64,000 bases of DNA from Cheilinus undulatus (lineage: Eukaryota; Chordata; Actinopteri; Labriformes; Labridae), in the NCBI RefSeq assembly GCF_018320785.1, contig NC_054877.1, positions 33,440,151 through 33,504,150 of the forward strand, given 5' to 3'. Shown one piece after another: positions 23,926 through 35,102 of this stretch (positions are counted from its first letter, which is position 1; every line of letters starts with the position of its first letter). The notes beneath the pieces were generated by a model, which did not search any database, was not told where the DNA came from, and saw only the letters and a list, made by a program, of their open reading frames with translations. Position numbers and translations under genes: made by a program.

Positions 23926-25484
23926 TGTGATGAAAGCTCAGGCTGATTCAAAAAATGAGTCTTCAAGGTGGACAAAAGAGAGAGAAAAGACAAAAAGACA
24001 CAGAGCTGGAGTGAATTTTAGGAATATTGATATAAAAAAGATTTTTAAAACAGTCAGAAATATAAGAAATAGAGGGGAGTTAGCTTCAGAGAGAGTTTTA
24101 GAGAAGAGGAATACTGTTTGGTTATTAAAGGGTGGTTAAAGAGAAAGCTGCAGCCTGAGGCAGTGGAATGAGTGATGGGCATTCCTGCAGCAACATTAGG
24201 AGTAAGGTGGACATGTATTTCAAAGAAGACTTCCACACACAGAAAAAAACAACTGTCACGTTTTCTTTTGATTCAGTTTGGATGTCAGCTCTCCACCATC
24301 ACACACAAACCGCTGATTCAGGAAGGAGGCTTTGGTGAATCATTGGTGACCCTTGTGAGAAGCAGTTTGTCAGCATAACCACAGTTGTCTCTTCATCTAC
24401 AACTTCAATTTACAACTGCCATATAACATTGTACATGCTTGTTCTGAATCCTGAGGATTTTTAACTGGAAATGATTGAAATTTATACTGATGCCTCCTTA
24501 TAAGCAAAAGCAAAAAGCAAAAAAAAAAAAAAACACCAGCAAGATGAAAGACTATTTTGATGTAGTTTTTAATTTCTAAAACCACTGCAACATTTTAAAT
24601 AAACCCTGAACAAAACTGGTTTTCATCCTAGACAACACCCATTCACCTCTGCACCACACCTCCAGGCAGAGGACTTGCTCCACAGACAATTACTGTTTCT
24701 TTGTCACCTGGCCATACGCTTTTACACCACAGGGCAGAGCAGCACACAGTGATCTACTGGACAAGAATTGCACAATTGCGTAGCTGTTCTGGTAGACAGC
24801 TATTTGTTTTCAACACCCTTAAATGTTAAACGCCACATATTTATGTTTATTTGTACACTTTTAAAATACCTGCTATTACAGATTCATGTCAATAAGAGGA
24901 GTAGAACATGCTGTAGGAGCTTTAAGCCTTGCTGTATTTTGCAGCAGCGTCATGTGGCATGCTACTTGCAGAGCAGTGATGTGCTGAAAGCCAGCCACAT
25001 GTAATAGAAGTTCAGGGGCATTTGACATTAGTATACTGACTTCTGCTGGGGTTGATGACATGAAATATGACACTCATCTGCTGCCCATCCCTCACCACCA
25101 TGACGCATATTCATCAGTTGTACAGTTATTTGTCTTATTTGTGTATTTATAATACAAGTGCAACACAGGGCTGTGAAAGAAATAGATACTTTTCCGTTTG
25201 AAGTTTATTAAAAATCTTTTTGCTTGTTTGGCATGCATGTGACGGCAGTAGAAACATTTCTAAAACATAGATACATCTGACTATATTCCAGTTGTCCAAC
25301 AACAGGCCTGTGGATGCCAGCATTTGTAACGCTCTGCAAGTTAAGTTTCATTGACAATTTTAAATAAATGTTCCAAATTTTTGGATTGTTATGAACCCAG
25401 CCCTATTATTTTTATTTATTTCATTTCAGATGGACTTTTAAGGGCCCTAACATTCTCAGAAATTCTGGTTTTGCTAAAACTTTC

Positions 25485-26220
25485 AAGACAGTCTGGCTGC
25501 AGACCGCACATTTCAGATGCCTGCCCCCCCCCCCGCGCAGCAGAGCATTCATGTGAGACACTGTCTCTGTCAGAACAAACGACCCATAATTTACTGGGAC
25601 ACAATTTCCATTAAAAAAAAAAATAATTCAGCTTTGTTCATAAACAAAGTCTGGCATTTACATTCATGGAATAACATATTGCAAACATTATAGACTAAGC
25701 AACATTTCATGACTGAAACTGAAAAAGAAAGGTCAGAGGATTAAATTATGTATCAACTTGTTTTAGAAGTAGTTACATGAACTGTTGCTCACTTTAGCTT
25801 CATGAGGGTAGCTAATTAGCTTAAGCAATGTGAGCTTTCAGCAAATATTGCTAAAGCTAACGAGGCTATGCTGAGAATATATTGACATAATTAGTGTAGC
25901 TGCTTTTTGAGCTATGTAATCTACAAAATTTATGCAGCTTAAGCAGTCATGTATGCTACATTTGCTGTGCTAAAATGTTTTCACAGAGGAGCTTTTTCCC
26001 TGTCAACAGACTGTTTACTTAGTCTCATTCAATGCTTTGTAGTTAGGTTAAAATTTCAGGTTTTGAACTTTTAACTTTTGGTATCCTATTAGCCTTACCC
26101 CTTACCCTAACAGTTAATGGTAGTTGAATCTGATTTCATTTTGAAAGTCTTAGTATTCATCTTAGCATTCTGACAGAGAAGGCATCTTACATGAATGTAC
26201 TCTGCAGTCAGACCCCCCTC
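25485..26220. mobile_element. AGCTA-core repeat family, copy B
   Basis: The best-preserved ends of the family: left AGTCTGGCTGCAGACCGCAC and right CTCTGCAGTCAGACCCCCCT form terminal inverted repeats, and GATGCC / GGCATC extend the match inward. The AGCTA-rich core lies at about 25790-25960. Flanking blocks ACAAAGTCTGGCATTTACATTC and GTCAACAGACTGTTTACT match the other copies. It contains a poly-C run at 25522-25535. It lies in the intron upstream of the slc35a3 start codon. Confidence 0.65.
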
Positions 26221-26785
26221 AAAAATGTGATACTTTTGGGTCTCTGCTAATTCAGAATTGCCTCAATAGTATCCCTTCTTTGACTTTTCTGAAACTTGTG
26301 AAATTCTTAAAATATAGAATTTAAACAAACAAACAAACAAAAAAAATACATGCAACTTGGGTAGACCTACAAAAAGCTTTCTGGCCCACACTGCAACAGG
26401 AAATCTCCAATTTTAATGAATTAGCCATAATGTAGCTATTTTTGGCCATTTCCTGGGGTAATTCCTTAGACAAACTCCTCTTTGGGATTTCATCTGACTG
26501 ACTTGTACTTTAGTTTGCAGATAGATGAGACAATGATGAAAAGTGTTCAAAGTTGTTTTCATTAGTCTAAAGCTGTGACAAACTCACAAATTAGCATATT
26601 TTTAGAAAAACAAGAAATTGTTTGTAACTCAGCTGTGCATAGTCAGATCTGACTCAACTTTTCTGTTTATGAAGGGTCCATGCCTGCACACATTCATACA
26701 GTCAATTTTATCATACATCATAGCACCTCCTAGTGGTGACAGGAAATATCAAGGTTTACATTACAAGCTGCTGCTTTAAGCAGTT

Positions 26786-27252
26786 TGAGAATATCCGCAT
26801 CAAAGGAGTGTAATGAAGGCCTAAAGAAGTGGATTCCCAGATCAGTGGAGGGCTGCAGTGATGGCTGTCCTTCGAGAACTTTGCCCCATCTCCACACAGG
26901 ATCTCTGGTGCTCAGTCAGTGACCTTCAGGTTCTTGGTCACCCCTCTAATAAGGCCTATCTCTCCTGATTGCTCAGTTTAGCCAGACAGTCAGCTCTTAG
27001 AAGAGTTCTGGTTGTGCCAAACATTTTCCATTTGAGAATTATGGAGTCCACTGAGCTCTTGGTAACCTTCAGTGCAGCAGATATTTTTGTAGCCTTCCCC
27101 AGATCTGTGCCTTGCAGCAGTCTTGTCTCTGAAATCTACAGGCAGTTCCTTTGACCTCATGGCTTGGATTTTGCTCTGTATGCAGCATCAGGCTGCAACA
27201 TAACAAAACTGAAAAATGAAGGGGGTCTGAGTACTTTCTGAATGCACTGTGA
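26786..27252 (-). mobile_element. Truncated Tc1-like element
   Basis: Closely similar to 46700-47440: shared blocks include GTGGAGGGCTG, CAGGTTCTTGGTCACC, TCTGTGCCTTGCA and GGCAGTTCCTTTGACCTCAT, ending in the terminal repeat TACTTTCTGAATGCACTGTG. The transposase runs on the minus strand and is broken; only its N-terminal half and one end are present. Confidence 0.7.
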
Positions 27253-28353
27253 ATTAAATCACTGCCACTTCGAACAATCATGTATTTGGATCCCGATGCC
27301 TGTGCTACCCTTGCTCTATTTTTAACTCGTTGTAAGCACTCAAACTTTTTTCTTCAGGTATGAATAAGAGGATGTGTAAATCTGTTTTCACTGAGCCATG
27401 CCATGAAAATCTTTACTCTAGTGTGTAAGTAATTCTGGTAAATACAGGATGTATGTCGAGCCACCCAGTGCTGTCAGAACAGGGGGTGTGGTGAGCTCAA
27501 CACACTCACCTCCTTATGCAGAGGGGCACGGCTGCACAATCCCCCTCTGTGTATGTGTGTGAGGCCAAACAAACTCTCTTTTTCTCTACTAAAGCACACT
27601 TTTGAATAAAACCGTTGGTTTTGATTTTCAGTTGCTATGCAGAGATCCTCATGCTTGCTTAATGCTTGTAAAAGCCTATGCCAGAGAACTCATCTGTTTT
27701 AAAAGCAGCATCCTGTTGACTCAGTCATTACAAACCGGTCCTGCTATGACAAAGATTATCCAAATAATGTTGTCTGTGGGAGATTGTCCATTTATCTATG
27801 TCAATGTGTTTTTAATATCTGAGCTGCAAAGAGTGTATAACTGTTGGTTCGTTCCATTGAAGACAGCCTACATTGTACAGTGACCAACAGAGGCAAGCAC
27901 AAAGCCATAGTCTAAGATAAACTTTAAATGAAGGACATTCAAAAATGATAATAAATATTAATGGCCAAAACAAATACAGTTATATATTGTGACAATGAAA
28001 AAAACATGCTGCAAAAGTAGAAATAAAATATGTGAAATAAGGTCAATGGAAGCTTACCACATTCACTTGAGAAAATAAAACATTCCCTGTTTTTCTGAAG
28101 TATCATTTTGTCATCTTGAAATTAAAAGAAAAGTTAATATTACACAGAAAAAAAATCTGCCTTTTTCACAGTTTCTCCATGCAGCCGATATTTACAGTAA
28201 GTGCTAAAAGTGCAAAAAGATAACCGAATTTTGTTTCATTTCGTCAGAAAAAAACCTCAACATGCATGTGAAGGACAACATCTGAAAAGAGTTATATAGT
28301 ACTAATTTGTCCACAGGAGGCGCCAAAGTCAACACAAAATTACTCACAAGAGC

Positions 28354-28727
28354 TTTAAAGGTCACATATTACGCAAAATACACTTTTTCAGGCTTTTCTA
28401 GCAAAAATATGTGCCCCTGGTCTGTCCACAATCCCCACAAGAATCAGAAAAATCCAGCTGCCAGCTGAGAGGAGGATTTGGAGAGCCACACCCATTAAGC
28501 CTCATCCAATTCCTGAGAGGGGCGTGGTCAGAGGCGGAGTCAGACAGCTCTTAACAATTAAAGCCACAGACACAGAAACAGCTTGTTCTGAGCAGGGCTG
28601 GAGCAGAGGGGCCTTTAGACAGTCAAAAACCCTATACTGGAGTGTTTTTTCAGCAACAAACTTCACAGACATGTTTTGGATCCCTCTGAGAACAATATAA
28701 ACTTGTCTTAAAATGTGTGACCTTTAA
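28354..28727. mobile_element. Short inverted-repeat element (AAAGGTCAC ends)
   Basis: Left end TTTAAAGGTCACATATTACG and right end, inverted, TTAAAGGTCACACATTTTAA. The interior contains GGGGCGTGGTCAGAGGCGGAG. There is no protein. This type of end is frequent in teleost genomes. Confidence 0.65.
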
Positions 28728-28789
28728 TTAAAGCAGGGTTTAAAACTTTCAACCATATGCATCTGTAATTGCCAAACTACACACTCAAA

Positions 28790-29185
28790 AGCAAGATAAA
28801 ATACAATAAAACAAAATATATAAAACAATACCAAATAAGAGAAGTAAAAACTAAAATAAAACAAAACAAAAAATTAACAAAACAAATTAAAAAAACAAAA
28901 CAAACAAAATAACATTAAATACAAAAGAATAAACTTGGCAAGCGTGCTTTGTAAAAGGAAATAAAACCAAACAAAACTAAATCAAACAAAGTAAAATTTT
29001 AAAAACAGCACAAAATGAAACTATACAAAACAAAATAAACAAAATACACAAAAAACAAAATTTAACACAATTAAACAAACAATAAAATGAAATAAAATCA
29101 GACAAAAGTGAATAAAATACGCAAAAAATAAATGTATTCATAACAAAACAAAATACAGTTCAATTAAATTAAATAAAAAAAATTG
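28790..29185. repeat. A-rich simple repeat (AAAACAAAATA)
   Basis: Almost only A, C and T on this strand, with AAACA, AAATA and AAAACAAAAT units, for about 400 bases. It abuts the AGCTA-core copy C and may replace that copy's left end. Confidence 0.7.
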
Positions 29186-30153
29186 TGTTAGCTTTACCAA
29201 ACATAGCTTAAGCTAACAGAGCTACATAGCAACATAATGTAGCTATGTAGCTATCATAGCTGCTTTGTGAGTTTAGCTTTAGCTATGTTAGCTATGTAGC
29301 TACGTTATCTACATAGAATAAGCAGCTAACAGGTCTACATAAGTTACACCTGCTGTGTTAGAATGTTTTCATAGAGGACAAGCTTTTCCCTCTAAGCAGA
29401 CTGTTCACTCAGCTTTATTAAATGTTTTGTAATCAGGTTTTTCAGGTCAGATTGTCAACTTTTAACTTTTGGAATCCTGGCTCTTTCCGTTCCCAATTCT
29501 ATTTTGCAAGTTTTAGCATGTACAGTACTTAACAAATTTATTAAACCACCTGTAATATTTGTCTCAGAGACCATCCAGCATCATCAAGTGCTTTAATGCA
29601 GACTCTTCCATTTTCAGTCAGCTCTCCACGTTTTACCATTTTAACCAGGAATGAGGAATTTCAAACTGAATTCACCTTTTTATACCCAATTTTTAGCCGG
29701 CTCACTAGGCTTCTCTGAGAAGTCAGAAATGAATCAAGCATAACATTCAACCACTAAAACTCATTTTTCTGTTCAGGAATGCAAGTAAATAACTATAATT
29801 TGACATATTAATCAAGAAATATTATTGTCCTTTACTATTTTTCAGTTGTTTTTGTAAATCAGTGAAAAAAAAATTCATGGATAACAATAAAAAATCATAT
29901 TTTAGCATTAAAAAACATCATTTCGAATAAAGAGCTTCTACATATTGGTCTATTAACCATTGCAGGACCATAAAAAATGATTTTGGTAATTACCAATGCT
30001 GTTAATTTAGGGCAGCTGTGGCATAAACCTTACTTTGGGTGGTGGGCTTATAAATTTGTTAAGCACTGTATTTCCGTTCTGAAAGAGATGGCATCTCAGA
30101 TGAATGGTCTGCATAAAAGGGGACGTCAGAAATGTACAGTCTGCAGCCAGACC
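29185..30153. mobile_element. AGCTA-core repeat family, copy C (interrupted)
   Basis: The core at 29185-29340 and the block GTTTTCATAGAGGACAAGC / GCAGACTGTTCACTCAGC match copies A, B and D. The copy is cut by an element at 29523-30068 and resumes at TTTCCGTTCTGAAAGAGATGG, ending AGTCTGCAGCCAGACC. The left terminus is missing. Confidence 0.65.
29523..30068. mobile_element. Tc1/mariner-type MITE inside copy C
   Basis: Terminal inverted repeats CAGTACTTAACAAATTTATT and, inverted, CAGTGCTTAACAAATTTATA, both followed by a CCACC stretch, with TA on both sides (29521-29522 and 30069-30070). The sequence on either side joins into an uninterrupted copy of the AGCTA-core family. No transposase is present. 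Confidence 0.75.
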
Positions 30154-31855
30154 AACAGACCTACATCAGCTCAAGTATTTTCTTTTATTTTTTTATTCTT
30201 TATTCATCCCTCTTCCTTGAGCTTTGATGGCTGAAGTTTTGAAATACATTTACATACCAGTATCAATAATAGAAGTGGTTAAAATTAATTTAAAAATGTA
30301 GGCATATTGGATATTTGAAAAAGTTGTGCATCCCTTAAAATACTCCTGTTTGACACTCCTGATGCCTTGTCATTTCCCTCACCCCTTGTTCCTCCTCCTC
30401 CCTTAGTGAGAGTGTCAGAGAGGAGTGCTGGATGTTTGGCTCACAGTCATTACTTTATACAGATCCTGTCTGATCCTGTCAGTGCATTGGTCCATGTTTG
30501 CTCCAGGACTGAGCACCTTCAAAACAGGAAAAGTAGACAGACAAATGGCTGTGGGCCATGCACTTTAGACAACACTGTCAAAACAGGGCCCTGAATGCTT
30601 GTAATGTAAGCTCATAAGCTAATTAGCTTGCTATTTACTTGCTCACAGTGACACAGTTACATGAAACTGAACACACGCTGATACTTCAACTCTCCAGTGT
30701 TTATCTTCTTTAAGTTAGGATTGAAAATCTTCTTTCACTGAACTGATCTCCCCTACTCCTAGTAGGTGATAAACCTGGGGAAAAAACATTAACCAATCAT
30801 CTGGTGAACACCTGAATGGATCCTATTCAAAAAAATGAAAAGCTGTGTGTCCTTGTGTCCAAAAGAGATGTTTTACCTATGACATCCATGCCAGACACTT
30901 GCAGTTGGTTAAAAATCCACACAAAAGCCCTAGGCAATCTGTCAAGGGAATAAGTGAATCCAGAGCTCTACACCTTAAACCTGTCACACAGAATGAGCGT
31001 GCCACTTTGACACAGATGTTACACAGAGCTTCCCTCCAGATGTGTCAAACACAGCTGGACAATTTGGTCCAAAACTTTCTCAGCTTTTGCAGCTCTTAAA
31101 GTAATGACGTCTTAACATAGTTTCTCATACAAGTGTTTGGGCTGAGGTCTGACTTTACAAATATTTCTTTACATCACAACATCTTTAAAAACCAGGTCCT
31201 GTGTAAGACTATACAATCTCTCAGACCTGGGACAAAAACCTCTATCAGGGTAAACAATCTATCTATTGACAGATGTAGCATCAGATAACACCGACACAAC
31301 TCAGGTCAAAGAAGGCAGTATTTGTGTAAGGGTGGGGTGCCAAATCAGGCTGCTTCAACAGCGTGAGACAGAGTGAAGACTTGTAACACTGGAAATGTGT
31401 TACAGCTCCTTTGTTCAAGTCTAAGGGTTTTTAATGAGCGTTGCTAAGATGCCTGACATAAAATCTTTGGTAAACACACACTTAGGAGGTTTTGAACTTT
31501 TTTATGACAAAAAAAAAACATCTTGAAATGCCTCATTTGTGAAAATGGAATCTTTTTCATGTCTGGGACCACAGAGTTTGTCAGGGAAGTTAAAAGTCAT
31601 CATGCTGAATATTTAAACTCATCTACTAGTCCACCTGGTTTTACACTAAAAATACTCTGACTCAAACTGCAATTTGTCAGTCACACTAAGAAGAACTCCT
31701 TTTATAGGTGAGACAAAAGTGATAAATAAGTCAGTCAGCTGTGGTAGGTCCTCAAGAGCCTAGTATTAGCTTTTCACTATCATTGATTACCTTCACCTCT
31801 AAAAATGACAAAAGTGTTTATTGGTGCAGCTCACCTTGATAAAACAAAACCTGTG

Positions 31856-32735
31856 AGAGGGGTCTGGCTGCAGATCTCAGGCGCTCCTTCTCGCAGACCA
31901 CTACTTTAAAACGCCGCCCCTGTAGAACGGGAAAGACATAATATGTTAGTAGAATATATTATTCGTTTTTTTATTCAACTCACAAACAAAGTCTACCAGT
32001 AACATTCTTGAAGTAACCCCAGTGAAACATTACAACATTACAGACTAAGAAACATTTTATAATTAAACAGAATAAATGTCACAGATCCAACAGTGGCATG
32101 TTTTAGCTTTGTTGGGTGTAGCTAAAGCTAACATAGCTTTGCTGGCTACATAGTTAATAGTTACTAGTGAGACATAAGACGGGAGCTAATGTAGTTTTGA
32201 TGGCTTTAACTTGAGCTAACAAAGCTAAAGTGAGACAGAATTCGCCTAACTACTTCTTATACAGGTCTGGTTTTGACAAAGGAAGCATAATTTAAAGTAG
32301 TTAGCGAAGCTTTGTTTGCTTTAGCTTTACCTACGATACCTATGTAAATTACACAGCTAATGTAGCTTTGCTACCTTTAGATTAGACTATGTAACTAGCA
32401 AAGCTTTGTTAGCTTTAGTTTTAGCTACATGTTATTTACGTTATCTATGGAGCTAATATAGCTAACATAGATTTGTTAGCTTTAGCCTTAGCTATATTAG
32501 CTGCATTAGAGCGTTTACATGGAGGATACCTTTTTTTCTTGTCAGCAGACTGTTTACTCTGCTTCATTATAGTTTTGTAATTAGGTTTTGCAGGTCAGGT
32601 TTTTGACTTTAACTTTTGGGTAGCCTAACCCTGACCTTAAGCTTTACCCTAATTCAATCCAGTTTTACTTTGAAAGTTTTAGTGTGTATTTCTGTTCTAA
32701 TAGAGGCAATATTTTATGGTAGTGGTTTACAAAGG
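31856..32735. mobile_element. AGCTA-core repeat family, copy D
   Basis: Left end GGGGTCTGGCTGCAGATCTC is clear. The core lies at 32095-32510 and the block GTCAGCAGACTGTTTACTCT follows it. The right GTCTGCAG terminus has been lost or is too eroded to place, so the end is approximate. It lies in the presumed 5' UTR intron of slc35a3. Confidence 0.55.
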
Positions 32736-33941
32736 GGTTTGTCGGAGATTTGCGGTAGTGTCTCAATGCTCCAATGACAGTTGTCTGTTTTTCTATCATG
32801 GCCTAAAGTTCTAGGAAGATTATGCAAATCAGGCCAAACACATAAAGAGAAGCAATAACGGTCACTACACTATACTGCCAGTCCAGTACGTGACAGTGTA
32901 GAAAAAAGGAACAAATGTCAGGTTTTTAAAAAAGTTTAAAAAAAAATAAAATAAAGACATTTTCCATGGCAGATTCTTGATGAGTTGGCCGTTAACAGAT
33001 AGGCGAAATGTCAAACAAAAATCAGCAAAGAGATGAGAAGGACTGGTTTGTCCTTAGGGGGAGTCAAAAGTGGGAAAACCAATCAAAAGTTCCTCACAGG
33101 ACAGAAGTTTTAAATATAACACAGACGGTAACACAACACTAGAGGAAAAAAAGATGATATGGCAGGGATGGTTCTCCTGACAATGTGGTGTTCATGTAAA
33201 TGTTTGTCAGAGGATTAGAGCTAACTGTGCTGTAATCACATGTAGGGATTTATTCATTTGCATTAATGGGCAGTTATTGCCCTTAACAAATATTACACAC
33301 AGCCAGCAGGATGTGGATCCGTCAAAATGTGTGCCAAAGTACTAGAAAAAAGGAGGAGATGGAAAAATGACTTATTTCCCCAAATAGTATTTCATAATGA
33401 TAGTAAGAGAGATTTTGTATTAACCACTTCATAAAAGGATGTGCATCCATACACTTTACTTTTCAGTTCCCTCTAACACTAAGTTCATTTCTGTTGTTTT
33501 CTATAAATTTCTTTCTTTCTTTTTTTTTTTTTTTTGGTTATTTATTTGTGATTTCTGGATAAAGATCCTGGTTTTCCTGTACTTCTGATATCTTGAGTAA
33601 ATATCTGAAATTAACTCATTATCACCACAATCAAGCTATCTCGAAAAATTAGATAAATAACTCAAGAGCTCAGAAAACAACCGAAAGGTACGGGGAAATG
33701 AGTAGCATGATACTGAATGTATGAAGAAATGTCCATCTGCATGGGAATCCACAGGTCTGAGAGTAAAACATCAAACTGTCCCTGAAGAGGTCCTGGCAGA
33801 CTTAAGAAAGCGTAAAAGCAGGAAACAGACCCACAGAAGTCTTCAAAGTTACTGGCGTATTTAATATGTATCATACAAACCGCTACAAGATACCTCTACA
33901 AGTCTGAAGCAGCCACATGTCTTCACTGCACAGAAACTTAC

Positions 33942-34250
33942 CTCACAAGAGTCTGAAGGATGACAGGCTCCAATTCATTCGCGGGACTCTTCCCTTTCTC
34001 ACTTTCTTTTGACGCGTTTCGTAAAACCCATAAAGTTACCCCGGTTGTTGTATCAACAAAAACGAGACAGTCTAGTTTAGGGCAACTCTCACTGCTGTTG
34101 GAACTTAACTGTCACATTTCATGTCGAGATGACTTTAGCAGGACAGTCAGTCCCTCTCTTACCTGGATGCATGAATCGAAGTTACGGCTTCATGCTCCGA
34201 AGGTTTGGCGACACCTGCTGGTGGAAATATACACCTATGTCCTCGCGTAT
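33942..34250 (-). promoter_or_regulatory. slc35a3: Probable slc35a3 first noncoding exon and promoter region
   Basis: On the minus strand a strong donor (GTGAG|GTAAGTTT) ends an exon at 33942, and an acceptor TTTTTTGAATCAG just upstream of the slc35a3 start codon (near 23945) could receive it. The sequence to about 34250 has more CpG than its surroundings. The transcription start is not visible; the link to slc35a3 is inferred from strand, donor quality and position. Confidence 0.4.
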
Positions 34251-35102
34251 AAACCTAAACCGAGGCTTTTTGGTCGCAAAAATGATTTTAAAAGAAGTAT
34301 TTTCTAAATTTATGACAAAATTACTTTGTTATTTCACAAATTAGGGCTGTTTTCAAGATAAAATAAAAAAATTAAGGCTTTGTTTTTGGTTAGTTCATGC
34401 TGAGGGGTACTAGGGACCAGCTGGCAATATCAATTGCTGTAATCACAAAAATCATAATAAAAATCAAATATTCATCTGAGTGCACTGCTGCTTCACAGGG
34501 CCCTCTGTGATGATAAATCAGACTTTTTGACAGCTCATTTTAATATATCTATCTTATTTTTTTCTTGTACCTTCTGTTCTTTATTTAAGCACTGAATTAC
34601 AACAAAATTTCATCAAATTGAAATGGAATTCAATTTGAAATAAATGTACAAAATATAACCCTTTTCCCCCTATGTATTGATCTAAAAAATATCAGTTTAA
34701 AATATGTAGTGAAAAATTTCTATATTTATATATATATTAATGATTTGTTTTATCGTATTTATGTCTGAACAAACCATTTCCGATTTCCTAGAAGAAATCT
34801 AGCTTGATTTCTAATTTTAAATAATCAAGACGTGGGCCATTAACTTTGGTTGTGAATATGTTTTAATTTAATCTGTATTTAATGTTTTTGTTACTAAGGC
34901 ATGAGGGCTTAACTTTTAAAGGCAGAGATGTTTAATCGTGGAGAACTGCAGGCGGCGCTGTGGCTCACCTTTGTCTGGTGTTCGACCCTAAATTATTTCA
35001 CCGCAGAAGAATAAAGACGCATGTGTCCGGTTGCAGTCTCATGCTGCTTTGGAGGGGGTCTATCTTATAAAAAACGTGGTTTAGTCAGCGAATCCTGTAA
35101 AA

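Noticed and set aside
31831-31860. Possible slc35a3 5' UTR microexon (acceptor CTCTCACAG, donor CAAG|GTGAGC)
   Set aside because: It would be about 16 bases and abuts the end of a dispersed repeat; the donor at 33942 is far better.
33960-34307. 115-codon open frame between slc35a3 and imp3
   Set aside because: It lies in the probable promoter/first-exon region, has no recognised domain and no supporting splice context.
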